Assembly: GCF_945859705.1 (NCBI RefSeq)
Contig: NC_079137.1
Span: forward strand, 2,484,001 to 2,548,000
Reading direction: 5' to 3'
Source of the DNA: Episyrphus balteatus
Taxonomy: Eukaryota; Arthropoda; Insecta; Diptera; Syrphidae
Length of the DNA: 64,000 nt
The notes beneath the pieces are model-generated. The model had not been told where the DNA came from, made no database searches, and saw only the letters and a list, made by a program, of their open reading frames with translations. The position numbers were made by a program, and so were the translations under genes. Below are positions 22,091 through 33,269 of the stretch, piece by piece; position 1 is the stretch's first letter; each line of letters starts with the position of its first letter.

Positions 22091-24300
22091 TTTGTTGAAT
22101 TTATTTTTTGTTTTATTAAATTATTTAAAATTCTAAGTTAATTTAATTTTTTAGCTTTTAGAGTTCACAACTAAAATAATTTTATTTTAAATCACTGATT
22201 TTTTTGTTTAAATTTTTGTTGTTGTTTCTTATATCACTATTATAATTGCAATTTTTTTTTTTTAAATAATTTTCTTATATTTTTTTAACACTAATTCACA
22301 TTATTAAATAACACTTATTAATTTTTTTTTTTTTTTATTAAATATTTTTAAATTTTATTTATTTAGATAATATTATTTTATATATTATTTAAGTTCTTCG
22401 AAGAGAAAAAAATATATAAACAATTTGTTTTGTGTTTATTTATTATTTATTTTTTTGTAGGTATTTATTGCATGTAAGATCGTATACTTCGTTTTGTTTA
22501 TTAATTTTTTTTTTAACTTGAAGTTAATTTTAATTAATTTTATTTTATTTTTTTTTTTTTATTTAAAATAGAAGGTTCGAAAAAAATATAAATTTATTTA
22601 AAATTTACGTATACATTGGTTAAGATATTGGCTTTTTATGGTGTTTATTTTTTTTATTTTTTTTTAATCAGTCTTGATTTCGTATATATAATTTATTATT
22701 TTTTTTTTAATTTAAATTTTAAGTTTTTTTTTTATTTTGTTATGAAAAAAAAATTAAATTATTTCATCAACTTTTTTTTTGACTAGATATGAATTTTTGT
22801 GAGGCGAAGTAATTTTTCAAAATTCCAATTAGCATTTATAACAAAATGCAAAAAAACGTAGAACACAAAAAAAACGATGAGAAAATCTCTTGTCAACGCC
22901 TCTTAAGACAGAAAAACTAAACAAAAAAAAAAAAAACAATAAGAAGAAAAATATAAATTTTCTTTCCACTTAGCGGCGGCGGCCAATAATTAAAAATTAT
23001 AAGGTGATGCACAAACGAATGTATAATTTTTTTTTTTTTTTTGCTTTTCTTTGATTTTGATTTTTTTTTTCTTCTTTTTTTGCTTTTTGTGACGACGAAC
23101 ACAACATACAACGTCTCGTTTGACAGAATCCGAAAATACTGAATGAATGAATGAATTCGACTAACGAACGTACCGCGTATGTCTACGGAATGACATACAG
23201 CAGCCAGAAGTTGTTGTGTAGATACTCCACAAAATCGTATCTTTTACACACATTGACAACAAACACACAAAGATACAAAGATACGGGCTAATACACCCTA
23301 TACAAGTAACGAAACGAAACGAACGAACGACAACACGAAAACACAACAACGAAAACACCAGAACGAGAAGAGTGTGGCACGTCAAAAATTTTCTGATTGA
23401 TCCGAAGCAGCAGAAGAAGAGCCGCTGCTTGTCTTGTGTCTTTTCTGTCTATCTATCTATCTGAATGAGAAAGATACTTTGTGCTGGTGAGTGTATCTAT
23501 GAATATGGCGCGCAGTGTGGGACTTGAACCAGATATTAATTAACCCTCTTCGGTAGTTTTTTGTTGTTGTTGTTTTCTTCTTTTTGTATCTTTGTTTTTA
23601 CACTCCGCTCCGCTGACTCTCTCACACTGACAGATGAAGATTACAATTTTGTTTTGTTGTGGAATTGGAATTGGAATCGCTGACGACAAAGACGAATACG
23701 AATAAAACTTTTGTGGACATGATCACTGTATAACGGTCTGTTGTTGACTGAAAAACTCTTCGTTGGCTGTGGATAGAGAATCCTTGCGGTAAGGCAAGAT
23801 ATCTCAAAAACTTAACACAACTTCCAGGGCAATGGCGGTGTTTTGTGCGCGTGTGTTGTTCAACACATAGATACAATTTTTTTTTTGTACCAACTGAAAC
23901 CAATACATTTGGCCGCCGGATGTGGAAGTGTGCGGTAAAACGGTTCTCTTATAAATCCGTTTCGTTTCCAAATTCCTATAAGGGTTTAAGGAAACAGTTG
24001 TTGCTCTTTGAAGAGTTCTCCCCTTTATAAAGTTTCCTTAAAGAACAAAAAGTATCTATAAATTTCAAAGAGTATCTATTGACTCTGAAATTGAATTGAG
24101 AGATAGTTTTTTGAATGGGAAGAGTGTGTGCAAAGTGAGACTGGAATATAGCATTTTTGTACCATTCGAATTGGAATTGAACAGCAGCAGCAGCAAGCAC
24201 AGCATCCAAAACGGTGGGATGATTTATGACAGTTCAAAACAATTGGCCTTCTCACTTGCACGCGTTAGCTACTGTATCTGTTGGGACGTTTCCATTGTGA
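22091..24300 (-). promoter_or_regulatory. probable 5' UTR and promoter region of the teashirt-family gene
   Basis: Sequence directly upstream of the start codon. The part from 22091 to about 22920 is extremely AT-rich with long T runs. From about 23090 to 24300 complexity and GC content rise, with CGAACGAAC-type runs, GAAAC/CGAAAC repeats and GATA-like words, and no recognisable transposon. That contrast suggests a selected promoter or 5' UTR block. The exact start site and any 5' UTR intron cannot be fixed from sequence. Confidence 0.45.
23746..23751 (-). promoter_or_regulatory. candidate initiator (TCAGTC)
   Basis: On the minus strand TTTTTCAGTCAACAACAG matches the fly Inr consensus TCAKTY, with +1 at 23749. 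It sits in the GC-richer block upstream of exon 1. No downstream promoter element with correct spacing was found, and a second weaker TCAGTG lies near 23630. This is a candidate only. Confidence 0.2.
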
Positions 24301-24930
24301 AGACATGTTGTTTTTTTTTGTTGATTTTTTTTTTTTTTTGTAAACAAAACAGAAAGAGATGGCGGTGTAGAGCAGATATTTTTCCGGTTTTTTTTTTTTG
24401 CAGTGTGCAATTGGAAAATAGAGGAAGTCGGGGTTGAAACATGTTTTATAGTTTTTTTTTTTTGGAAAAAAAAATAATTAGTGATGAACTTTATAGTGAA
24501 TCAATCAAAAAATCATGATTTTTATTTTAATTTTTTTGGAATTTTCTCTTGGAATTTGATTTGATGTAGAGATTTTTCTTGTTGATGGCGTTGATGGACT
24601 TGCGGACATTGGATTTATCGGATTAACATAAATGTGCGTAATGTTAGGTGCGCGTTGACGTTTTTATATTTTTTTTGATTTAGGTATTTTTTCTGAGAGT
24701 TAGGTATTTCTTACGTAGGTACATAATTTTTTGTGATTTTTAAAATTGTATGCTCAGCTAAAATAAAATTATTAAATGTGATTGCGATTTATTTGAATTT
24801 TTGAATTGATTTAGCGACGGTAAATGGAAAAAAAATTAAAAGTTTCATAAAAATGTAGCACTTAATTTGGTGATTTATAATTTTGTGTAGGGTGACTTTT
24901 TGCTACCGATTTTCGTAATGTAGCTACTTG
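24301..24930. other. T-rich intergenic sequence
   Basis: T runs and unique AT-rich DNA upstream of the teashirt-family gene. Nothing further is recognised. Confidence 0.35.
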
Positions 24931-24934
24931 TTAA

Positions 24935-25219
24935 CCCTCTGTAGACACACCTCTTTTTTGTGACGTGATAGGCACACGGGTGCGAATTTGGTTTATACTT
25001 TTTCATGTCGCTAGAACTTTTTTCGGTCACAAAATTTATAGAGAATCAAGTATGAAATTGATGTAGAATATTTCGAGGAATTCGAATATTGTATTCACAA
25101 TTCCGAAAAAAAAATATTTTCACCCTTATAAAGAGACTTCTTGGTGACCACTTTTTTGAAAAATCGTAATTTTTTTTATTTTTGTCCTGCCAAATTCGCA
25201 CCCGTGTGCCGACAGATTG
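24935..25219 (-). mobile_element. TTAA family 1 MITE, copy 1 (285 bp)
   Basis: TTAA at 24931-24934 and 25220-25223. Ends CCCTCTGTAGACACACC and TGTGCCGACAGATTG, with the subterminal block GGCACACGGGTGCGAAT present on both sides in inverted orientation. It is inverted relative to the copies at 30992, 36580 and 44635. Lacks coding capacity. The TTAA duplication and CCC start fit the piggyBac superfamily. Confidence 0.85.
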
Positions 25220-25765
25220 TTAATGATAGATATTTTTAAAAGGAAAATTTTGGAACAGTTTCAAGGAAAGAAAAAAAATATATAGGTTCTGAAACTCTTT
25301 TTAAAATTTTGACGGTTACATATCGTCGGCACAAATCCAAAACCGCTAATCTGCATTTTTGGACATTTTCACGTCATTTAACTTGTTATCGGTCCCTCTA
25401 TCCACTGCTTCGACCCCAATCATCAAACTGTTGCCTAAAGGCCTAAAATGTCAATTTCCGTACCACGAGTTCCCATAAAATTGCATGAATTTCCAAAACT
25501 ATGAAGCCGTTTTTCTCAAAACTACAATTTTGCAGATTTGTGGTTTTGGCGTTTGTGCCCACGATATGAGGTTTTGTCTCATTTCAGAGGAATCTTGAAT
25601 AACAAGAAAACTAATTGAGTTACAAAAAATAAATTTTGAGCTACACTAGAAAATCAAATTTCTAAAAACAAACTTTTTGAACTTCAATTGTTTTTGGATT
25701 TTGAAAGTCCAATGTGAAATATCGGTTAGAAACCAACAAAGATCCCACAAAAGCTCTACAAACTA

Positions 25766-27131
25766 GGGTAAAAGCGGGTGAGATGGCATACCTTTTTTGT
25801 TTTTGTCATATTTTTCAAAGTAAACCACATTTCATATTTCTAACAATGCAAAAATGTTCTATATTCAATATCCATCGTATTGTTTGTTTTAAATTAATAT
25901 ACAAAAAAAGTTAAAAAAAACCATCTCCCCCTATAGGGTGGGTGAGATGGCGCATGAGTTTGTTTTAGGTTTCTATTGCCAAATTCATTGCACAAATGGT
26001 TGAACTATGTGAAGGAGTCAAGCACCAATGCATGCTGTATAATAGATTGCAACTAGTCGTCTTTTTTATAAAATTTGAACTTGGCTGAATTACTTAAAAA
26101 AAATATTTTGAGGGTGATATGGCACATTTTAAAACTATACTCAATAAAAAAATTCTAGTAGGGAATGCGCCATTTCACCCGCAAAAAACTGCGCCATCTC
26201 ACCTTTTTGCGCATAACTTATATTCGTAAGCACCCATAAAAAGCAGATAGAACTAGAGCTCAGATTTCACACGCAATGCTTAACTTCTACTCTCTTGTAT
26301 GTATTGGTATATCAAGGGCATCTAAGATCCCAACGACCAGGGTTCGGACTTTACTTCGATCGAAGTAGATTTACTTCGATTTTGGGAAAAAAATAAAATC
26401 TACTTCCCTACTTCTCTTTTTCAGGATCTACTTCTATTTCTTGATTGAAAAATATTTTTCAAATAATAAATTTAGACAAAGGGATTTAACTTCAATTTTA
26501 AATCTGGTCGAGGCATTGAGAAATAAAGCTCAACTGAAATCTCAAAAGATGAATGGAGGTCAACTATTCTTCGAATTCAACACATAAATAGGTTTATCAA
26601 AGTAATTTTGAATGATTTTGAAGAATTCCTGATCAAAAATTTGTTAGATTATGCTGAATTACCCGTTTTGCCCCAAAGTATCGTTACAACCACTAGATAT
26701 GAAAGGTTTTTTTGGAAACGATCATAATAAAAAAAGTAAAGAAAAATAATTTTGTTAAAAAATAATTTTTGTAAATAAATGTTATGAAAGTTTAATTTTA
26801 AAATCTACTTCCGAAATTTTGGATCTACTTCACTTTTTTTTCAAATTTGCTTCGAAATTTTGAAACTGAAGTCCGAACCCTGCCAACGACTCACAAAATA
26901 TCGAAACAAAAAAAAGGGCGAACAAAAATTCGAAAAAAATCATGACATGATTTGCTTTGAAATTTTTTTTTATTTTTTGTATCACAGAAAGAGACACGAT
27001 TACTGGCTACTTCGATTTAAAATATTTAAAGAAAGCTAAAAATATTTTTCGTACATTTTTAGAGCAATAAATGTAAAAGATATTTAAAGTGCGCCATCTC
27101 ACCCGCCGCGCCATCTCACCCGCTTTTACCC
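25766..27131. mobile_element. TA-target element with GGGTAAAAGCGGGTGAGATGG ends (1366 bp)
   Basis: Left end GGGTAAAAGCGGGTGAGATG and right end CATCTCACCCGCTTTTACCC are perfect inverted termini, flanked by TA at 25764-25765 and 27132-27133. Comparison with the empty site in copy 1 (around AACATATTTTTATT) shows a single TA there, supporting a TA duplication. Subterminal GTGAGATGGCGC words repeat at about 25935, 26168, 26195 and 27090-27120 in both orientations, like transposase-binding arrays. No transposase frame. The family is not identified. Confidence 0.72.
26338..26882. mobile_element. hAT-type MITE with CAGGGTTCGGACTT ends (545 bp), nested
   Basis: Termini CAGGGTTCGGACTT and AAGTCCGAACCCTG, with an exact 8-bp duplication CCAACGAC at 26330-26337 and 26883-26890. 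The 8-bp duplication and CAGGG start are hAT hallmarks. Internal words based on ACTTCGA and CTACTTC repeat near both ends. It is inserted into the TA-target element, so it is the youngest of three layers here. Confidence 0.85.
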
Positions 27132-29146
27132 TATATTTTCCCTCTTAATGAAGCTTATAACATAATTTTTAAATATTGCTTTATCGAAATAATACTTACA
27201 AGATATTTCTAATAAATAGCATCAACAGTTTTTAATTGGCAGTTAATGTTGAAAGTTCGGCTTTTTTTTGAAAATAAGCAAATTTGTGTAAAAACTACGA
27301 AACTCAGAAAAAATATTTTTCCTGCACAAACTAACGGGATTTTATTTTTATATTTTAGGAAAGCGCCTAAAAATAAATAGTAGATAGATAGTTTTTTGTT
27401 TGAATTTTTGCATCTACATATGTATATAGAACCATAAATTATTTAAACATATTATTTAACTCAGTAAATTTCGAAATTACTAAGCAAATATAGACCAGTG
27501 AAGATGACTTCAAAAACATTAAAAAGTACAAAAAAAATCATATAGTAGGATGAAACCCATTGGAAAAGGACGTGAATATGATAAAAATGAAAGGAAAAAT
27601 AAATTACGGGCGAACCAAGTTCGGGAAGTGGGTGGGTTGAGTTTTTAATGGTAAAAAATGGTATATCTCGATTTCCGGCAAAACTACAAATCCTATAGAA
27701 AAAAATTGTATGGCAAAGTTGTAGGTAATAAAAAGATCTACAACTTTTGTATCAACAATTTTTTCACATAACCTCAAAATTAATGTGAAAAATTAAAAAA
27801 ACCGAGTTTTAGGTTTTTTATTCTTATCTTTTTCAAAAACAAAAATTTGTCTACGAAATTTGGTGAAAACTTACCTTATTATGTCCCAAATACACTGTAA
27901 TTTATTTGATTTAAAATATTAATTTGTTCACCTTATTTTGACTTAATACCAAAAAAACACCCTAATTTTCAATCGAAAATTCACGTGTCAAAATATTAGC
28001 TTTTTTCAAAAAGTCGGTGGGCATTTCGTTCGTTAAAATGTCTATTTTCTGATGGTGTAAAAAAAAATTAACATTAGTGTACCTACTATAGAACGTGTTC
28101 TAGTAAAATTCAAAAAATGAAAAAAGCTTGTATTCGAAAAAAAATTTGTATCATTGTTTACAATTTTGGCCTATTTATTCAAATTTACACTTTAATTACT
28201 CAAAAAACGTAAGATTTATCAGTGTTAAATGAAGTTAATTTCTAAAATTTAAGATCTTGGGTTACAAGGGGTTAAACAAAACCTTGAATAATTTTAAAAA
28301 AATGTTGGAGCTACAAAATTGGTGTTTGTATCAAAAATTTTGTTTTAAAAGCTACAATTACTGGCAAAAGAAAAATAATTTAAAAAAATATTCTTTCAAA
28401 ATGTCTCGCAATTTGAAAGTGCGATTTTTAAACTTAAAATTATTGAATAAAAAAATGACTGAGGACATCTTCAAAATTAATTTTTGCGCAACAAATTAGA
28501 GTTTAACTCTTTTCGGAGCAGTGGAATGGAAATCGTATCAACAGTTTTAACATTTTTTTTAAGCTTTAAAATGCAATAGTATTAAATTAATCTCACATTT
28601 CTTTGTAAGTTAAAAGCAATGTCTTCAAGAAAAAAATTACAAAGAAATGTTTAATTTATAAATTAATTTAATATCTACCATTGCACATTAAAGCTTGAAA
28701 AAATGCTTAAAAAGGTGGTACGATTTTCATACCCGGAAAGTGATAAAGATCTTCAACAACTGATATTAATTTTGTTTTTTTTTTGATTCGTTAAAAATTT
28801 AAGAAAAAAAAATTAATTCTCGACACACATAAAGCTGCTTGAAAAAGTTAAAAAAGCTTTTTCCTTAAGAAGACCTAGGTGCTTACAAACAAACGGATGA
28901 ATGGATCGAATGGCTATCGCCTTATCTGTCATCGAAATGTCATATTTGATCAAAATTTCGAATTTCAATTAACTCGAGAATGAAAAACTTTTATTTAGTT
29001 CGATCAATTGTCAATTGACCTAGCTCAAAATCATACTACTGCGATTTCAAAGTTAAAATTATACCTTACATTTCATATTTCAAGTCAAGTGTACTCAAAA
29101 CATTACTGCATATAAAAGCGATAGAATAGATCATTTTTAAAGATTA

Positions 29147-30984
29147 CACTGGTAAACAAAATTTTTTTTTGTTGCCGAAACAAAAATATATTTTTCTAAA
29201 GGTTTTCGGTGTGGTGAACTCGAATCCGAAGTCAAAAAAAATTAATCAGCTCCCGTTTTTGAAATATTACCGTTAGAGAATGCACTACTTCGGACCTTAT
29301 TCTTTTATATAAGGAAAATTGTTTGAGCATATTTAGTAACGGTTTTTATAAGAACTATTTATCACCTTTTTAAATCTGTTTAAATCTTTCCGATATCTTT
29401 TTTATTGCCTGAGATATCCTCAGTTGTTTGGTATTTTTATAAATTTGATAACGTCATTATCTCCTTTATGATATATGAAGAAAACCCCACTTACTTAATT
29501 TTAAGATATCTCGGGCAATACAAAAGATATTGAAAAGATTTAAACAGGTATCGAAAGATAGAAAACAGTTCTTATAGAAACCGTTACTAAATATTCTCAA
29601 ACAATTTTCCTTATACAAAAGAATAAGGTCCGAAGAAATAAAAAAAAAACGTTTTTTTGCATTTTCTAACTAGGGCTGTAAAAGTAACGACAAAATGAGT
29701 ACCCGCATGTATACGTTACTTTTGATACTAGTACCCGCATCAATAATATCGTTACTCGTTACTTTCGTATGTTTCGCATTTTTCGCATATTTCGTATGTT
29801 TCGTGTGTTTCGCATGTTTCGTTACTTTCGTTACTTTCGCATGCTTCGTGTGTTTCGTATATTTCATGTATTTGATACGTTTCGTATGTTTGGCATTTTA
29901 AGTATGTTTCGTACATTGGTATAAGGGTGTAAATTTTTTTTTTTTGAAAAAAAAACCAAAAACAATTTCTATACATTTTACTACACTTTAAGGTCATAAA
30001 CATTAAAATTAGTTGCGGCATTCTCATGTTATAAGAGTTTAAAGGTAGCTATATTGAATTTTTTTCGTTTTTTTTTTAATCAAACGTGGAAACTTTTTTG
30101 ATTTTTTTCTAAATTTTTAGACAAAACTTGGGTAATTTTTTGTTTATATTCTTTCAGTTATCTTATCACAATTATTTAGAGACCTTTATTTCAAAAGTGC
30201 AACGCGCAGATCTCGAAATATTAACACTTCAATACAACCATGTCGAACAATTTTTCATTTATTTTTTCTATTGAGAGTGATTTTCAAACCTCGTTTTCTC
30301 TGCTTTTTTTTGTGTTGAAAATTTTGCACCGAAAATAAACTAATTTTTTGAAAAACCAAAAAACTTTTGTACATTCTTAAGCTAAATATCAATACCATTA
30401 ACACCAAGGCCATTAACAGATTGGTTGCGTCGTGGATATACATATTTCGACCAAATAAAGAAAAATATCTCTTTTGATATTTCTGTATAAATTATCGATA
30501 ACACAATGATTATTGAACCTTGGCACTACTGTTTTAATCGAGACAAACTCCAGATAATTATCTGCAGTTAGCATTCTGACTATGGTTACGATACCGACAC
30601 GAGATGCGAAATGCGACAATATGAGTGTATCACTTCATTTCGTATCTTTTACATCGGATTTAGTATTGAAACTGGAATCGCGTCGTTACTCGTATGTTTC
30701 GTATCTCGTACGTTTCGTATGTTTCGTTACTTCAGTACCCAGTAACGAAACATACGAGTAACGATACTGTTTAGAAAGTAACGTTTCGTTACTCGTTACT
30801 GAAGTGAATACCCGCATTTTAGTAACGAATACATACGATTTGCTACAGCTCTATTTCTAACGGTAATATCTCAAAAACGGGAGCTGATTTTAGTTGTTTC
30901 TGACTTCGGATTCGATTTCAACACACTGAAAACCTTCAGAAAAGTATATTTTTGTTTCGGCAACAACACCCTTGTAAACCAGTG
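29147..30984 (+). mobile_element. CACTGGT-ended foldback element, copy 2, carrying a nested hAT element
   Basis: Ends CACTGGTAAAC and GTAAACCAGTG, with TTA at 29144-29146 and 30985-30987. Subterminal TGTTGCCGAAACAAAAATA and the arms containing GAACTCGAATCCGAAGTCA are inverted copies at the two ends. A further palindrome covers about 29280-29640, centred near 29460. The body is split by a hAT element at 29671-30853. Related arms occur at about 2975-3750. It lies directly beside TTAA family 1 copy 2. Confidence 0.75.
29671..30853. mobile_element. hAT-type element with TAGGGCTGTA ends and GTTTCGTATG arrays (1183 bp)
   Basis: Termini TAGGGCTGTA and TACAGCTCTA, flanked by an exact 8-bp duplication TTTCTAAC at 29663-29670 and 30854-30861. 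Both subterminal regions are packed with short words based on GTTTCGTATG, CGTTACT and GTAACGA: directly repeated at about 29750-29915 and in mixed orientation at about 30680-30835. Such arrays are typical transposase-binding regions of hAT elements. No transposase frame is intact; the open frames through the array are artefacts of the repeat. Confidence 0.82.
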
Positions 30985-30991
30985 TTATTAA

Positions 30992-31276
30992 CCCTCTGTG
31001 TCGGCACACGGGTGCGAATTTGGCACGACAAGAATGAAAAAATTACAATTTTTCAAAAAAGTGGGTATAAAAAAGTCTCTTTATAATGGTGTAAATACAT
31101 TTTTTTTTATTTTGAAAACTATATTCGAATTCCTCGGAAAATTCTACATCAATTTCATATAAGTTTTCTCTATAAAATATGAGACATAAAAAAGTTCTAG
31201 CGACATGAAAAAGTAGAAGCTGAATTCGCACCCGTGTGCCTATCACGTCACAAAAAAGAGGTGTGCCTATAGAGGG
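30992..31276 (+). mobile_element. TTAA family 1 MITE, copy 2 (285 bp)
   Basis: TTAA at 30988-30991 and 31277-31280. Left end CCCTCTGTGTCGGCACACGG and right end GTGCCTATAGAGGG, with the subterminal GGTGCGAATT inverted at both sides. Nearly the same length as copy 1. Its left TTAA abuts the 3-bp duplication of the CACTGGT element. Confidence 0.87.
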
Positions 31277-31280
31277 TTAA

Positions 31281-33269
31281 ATAAAGTTTTAACATATGAC
31301 CATTTTATTGAATTCTTTTCTGCTCTGGCGACCGCTTTCAGTAATTAACACCTCTCATTTAATCTGAACTTGTTATTAATTTGAATTCTTTTTAAATTTC
31401 TTTTGATTTCTTTCATTTTATTTGTTCTTCTTTTTTTTTTGATTTTTTATTATACTTTTTTTTTTCTTACCTAGTCACATATAAAATGATTTTGACTAAA
31501 TCCATGTTAAATTGATCACAAACTTAAAAACAGTGTCAAGACTTAATCATATTCCTTTTGCCATAAAAAAACCAGGTCTATAAGAAATAAAACGATTGAT
31601 GACCCTAAAGATCTTTACAAGAATACAAAATCGAATAAAAAAAAAAAACACTATAATATTCAACCTACTTCAATCTGATATGTTCGACAGAAAAAAAAAA
31701 ATAAATATCAAAGATTAATTCAAAATCTATGGAAATGTTTATAGAAATGAAAGAATTCGTTAAACTGCCCACATAAATCTGTCAATTTTATGAAAACCAG
31801 AGAAATCAAAAAAAAGAAGAAAAAAAATTATTCCAACAAATATCAATTTAGAAAACAAAAAAAAAATTCGTTTCATCTAAATTAGTCCAGTAAATCTCAT
31901 ATAGCTGATAGTGATAATGATGACTATGGCTTGTCTGCCGCCTAGAGACCAGAAAAATCGAATAAACTAAAAGAACTTTTATGAGCGAACGATATTACAT
32001 CTTTTTGGTTTAAGATTTTTTTTTTGTTGTTTTCTTCGATTAATCACAAAAATATTTCATCTTCTCAACACACAAGTTAACGCGCTTAATATTTCGTCGC
32101 TTTTGAATAAATTAGATATTCTGAATAAATTAGCTAAGGTTTTGGTTTTTTTTTTTTATTCTATGTTTTTATCTAGATATTTAGGTTTCGGTCTTTAGAT
32201 TGTCTACCTAAAGTAACTTAAAGATGTTATCGAAAAATATGATTTCATCTAGGTTTTTAGGGTTTTTTTCATCTCCGCAAAAAAAATCTGTTTTGATCTT
32301 TTCAAAAATTTTAATATTTTTGATAATTTTTGATTATTTTCCTCATTTTCAAAAAAAAAATCCGCACAGTTAACACATTTTTTATGATAATTTTTAATTC
32401 TTCCAGAAATCCCCGAAATCAAATTTGATACCAAAAACTCATAGTACCAATAAGATGGTTATTGAAACCTAATCGGTTTAAATTCTATTGAAATGTAGTG
32501 AATTTATCTAATAAAAGAAAAAAATCTTAATTATTCTGAATCACAATTATGTATTATTAGCAGAGAGCAGACATTATTATAGAATATACAATGAAAGTCA
32601 ATCGACGACAGGTTACATGGTTGAAGCTCACACCTCTTAACCGAATTACCATATAGTTTCCAAGTTCCAACGAGTTCTTGACATTTAAATGGAAAAGTCA
32701 CGTAAATAATGGAATTACACTCGGTTACAAGTTCGTTCTTCGATGAATAGAAAAACTCGAACTACAATAATAAGGTCTAGGGTATTTAAGTATCTAATCG
32801 CTGTTTATGGTAAAGCAATGAAAATGGAAAATCAAGTATATATGTAAATCAGGTGATAAAAGGTTTTTTTTGAAGAGCGATTTAAGGTGATAACATAGGT
32901 TTTGTGAGTGAATTTCTTTTGATACATAAAGATGCTTTTAACTTTTTGTTGTAAGATTTAAGAACTTTTTTGCTTTAACACTTGACTTTTCTAACCTTAA
33001 GCTGGTTTACACAAGTTATCTTTAAAGATCTTGCCTCAGATCAGTAAATTTAGTTAACATTAATTGATTGAATTATGGCAATGGATAAAGGAGGGTTCCT
33101 ATTTTGAAAAAAAAATTATGTGTGTAGAAGTGAAACCTTAAAAAATCATTTTTCTTGGAAAAAAAATTACACCATTAAAAAGCTTACAAATTTTCCTAAA
33201 GAATAAGGCCATAGGTACTTAAATTTTTACAATGCGCAAAAAGTATAAAAATAATTTATTCAGAAAAAT
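31281..33269. other. AT-rich intergenic sequence, no gene
   Basis: Long A/T runs and unique sequence. Short frames are of low complexity. No tRNA-like cloverleaf, terminal repeat or promoter could be supported. Confidence 0.4.

Larger units (their letters stand above)
25705..28271 (+). mobile_element. TTAA family 2 element, copy 2, with nested insertions
   Basis: The right end TTGGGTTACAAGGGG-TTAA (TTAA at 28272-28275) and long internal stretches match copy 1 at 19300-19808. Shared blocks include the segment holding TTTTTAATTGGCAGTTAATG and the approach to the right end. The left end is eroded near 25705. It is split by a TA-target element at 25766-27131, which itself carries a hAT-type element. 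The section at about 27500-28190 has no counterpart in copy 1 and may be another insertion, but I could not define its ends. Confidence 0.65.

Noticed and set aside
22917..23111. Lys/Ser-rich frame at 22917-23111
   Set aside because: Encoded by A/T homopolymer-rich DNA in the 5' flank; low complexity and no support.
29695..30027. Open frames on both strands composed of repeating Phe/Cys/Val or Lys/His/Thr
   Set aside because: They are direct translations of the GTTTCGTATG arrays of a hAT element and not proteins.
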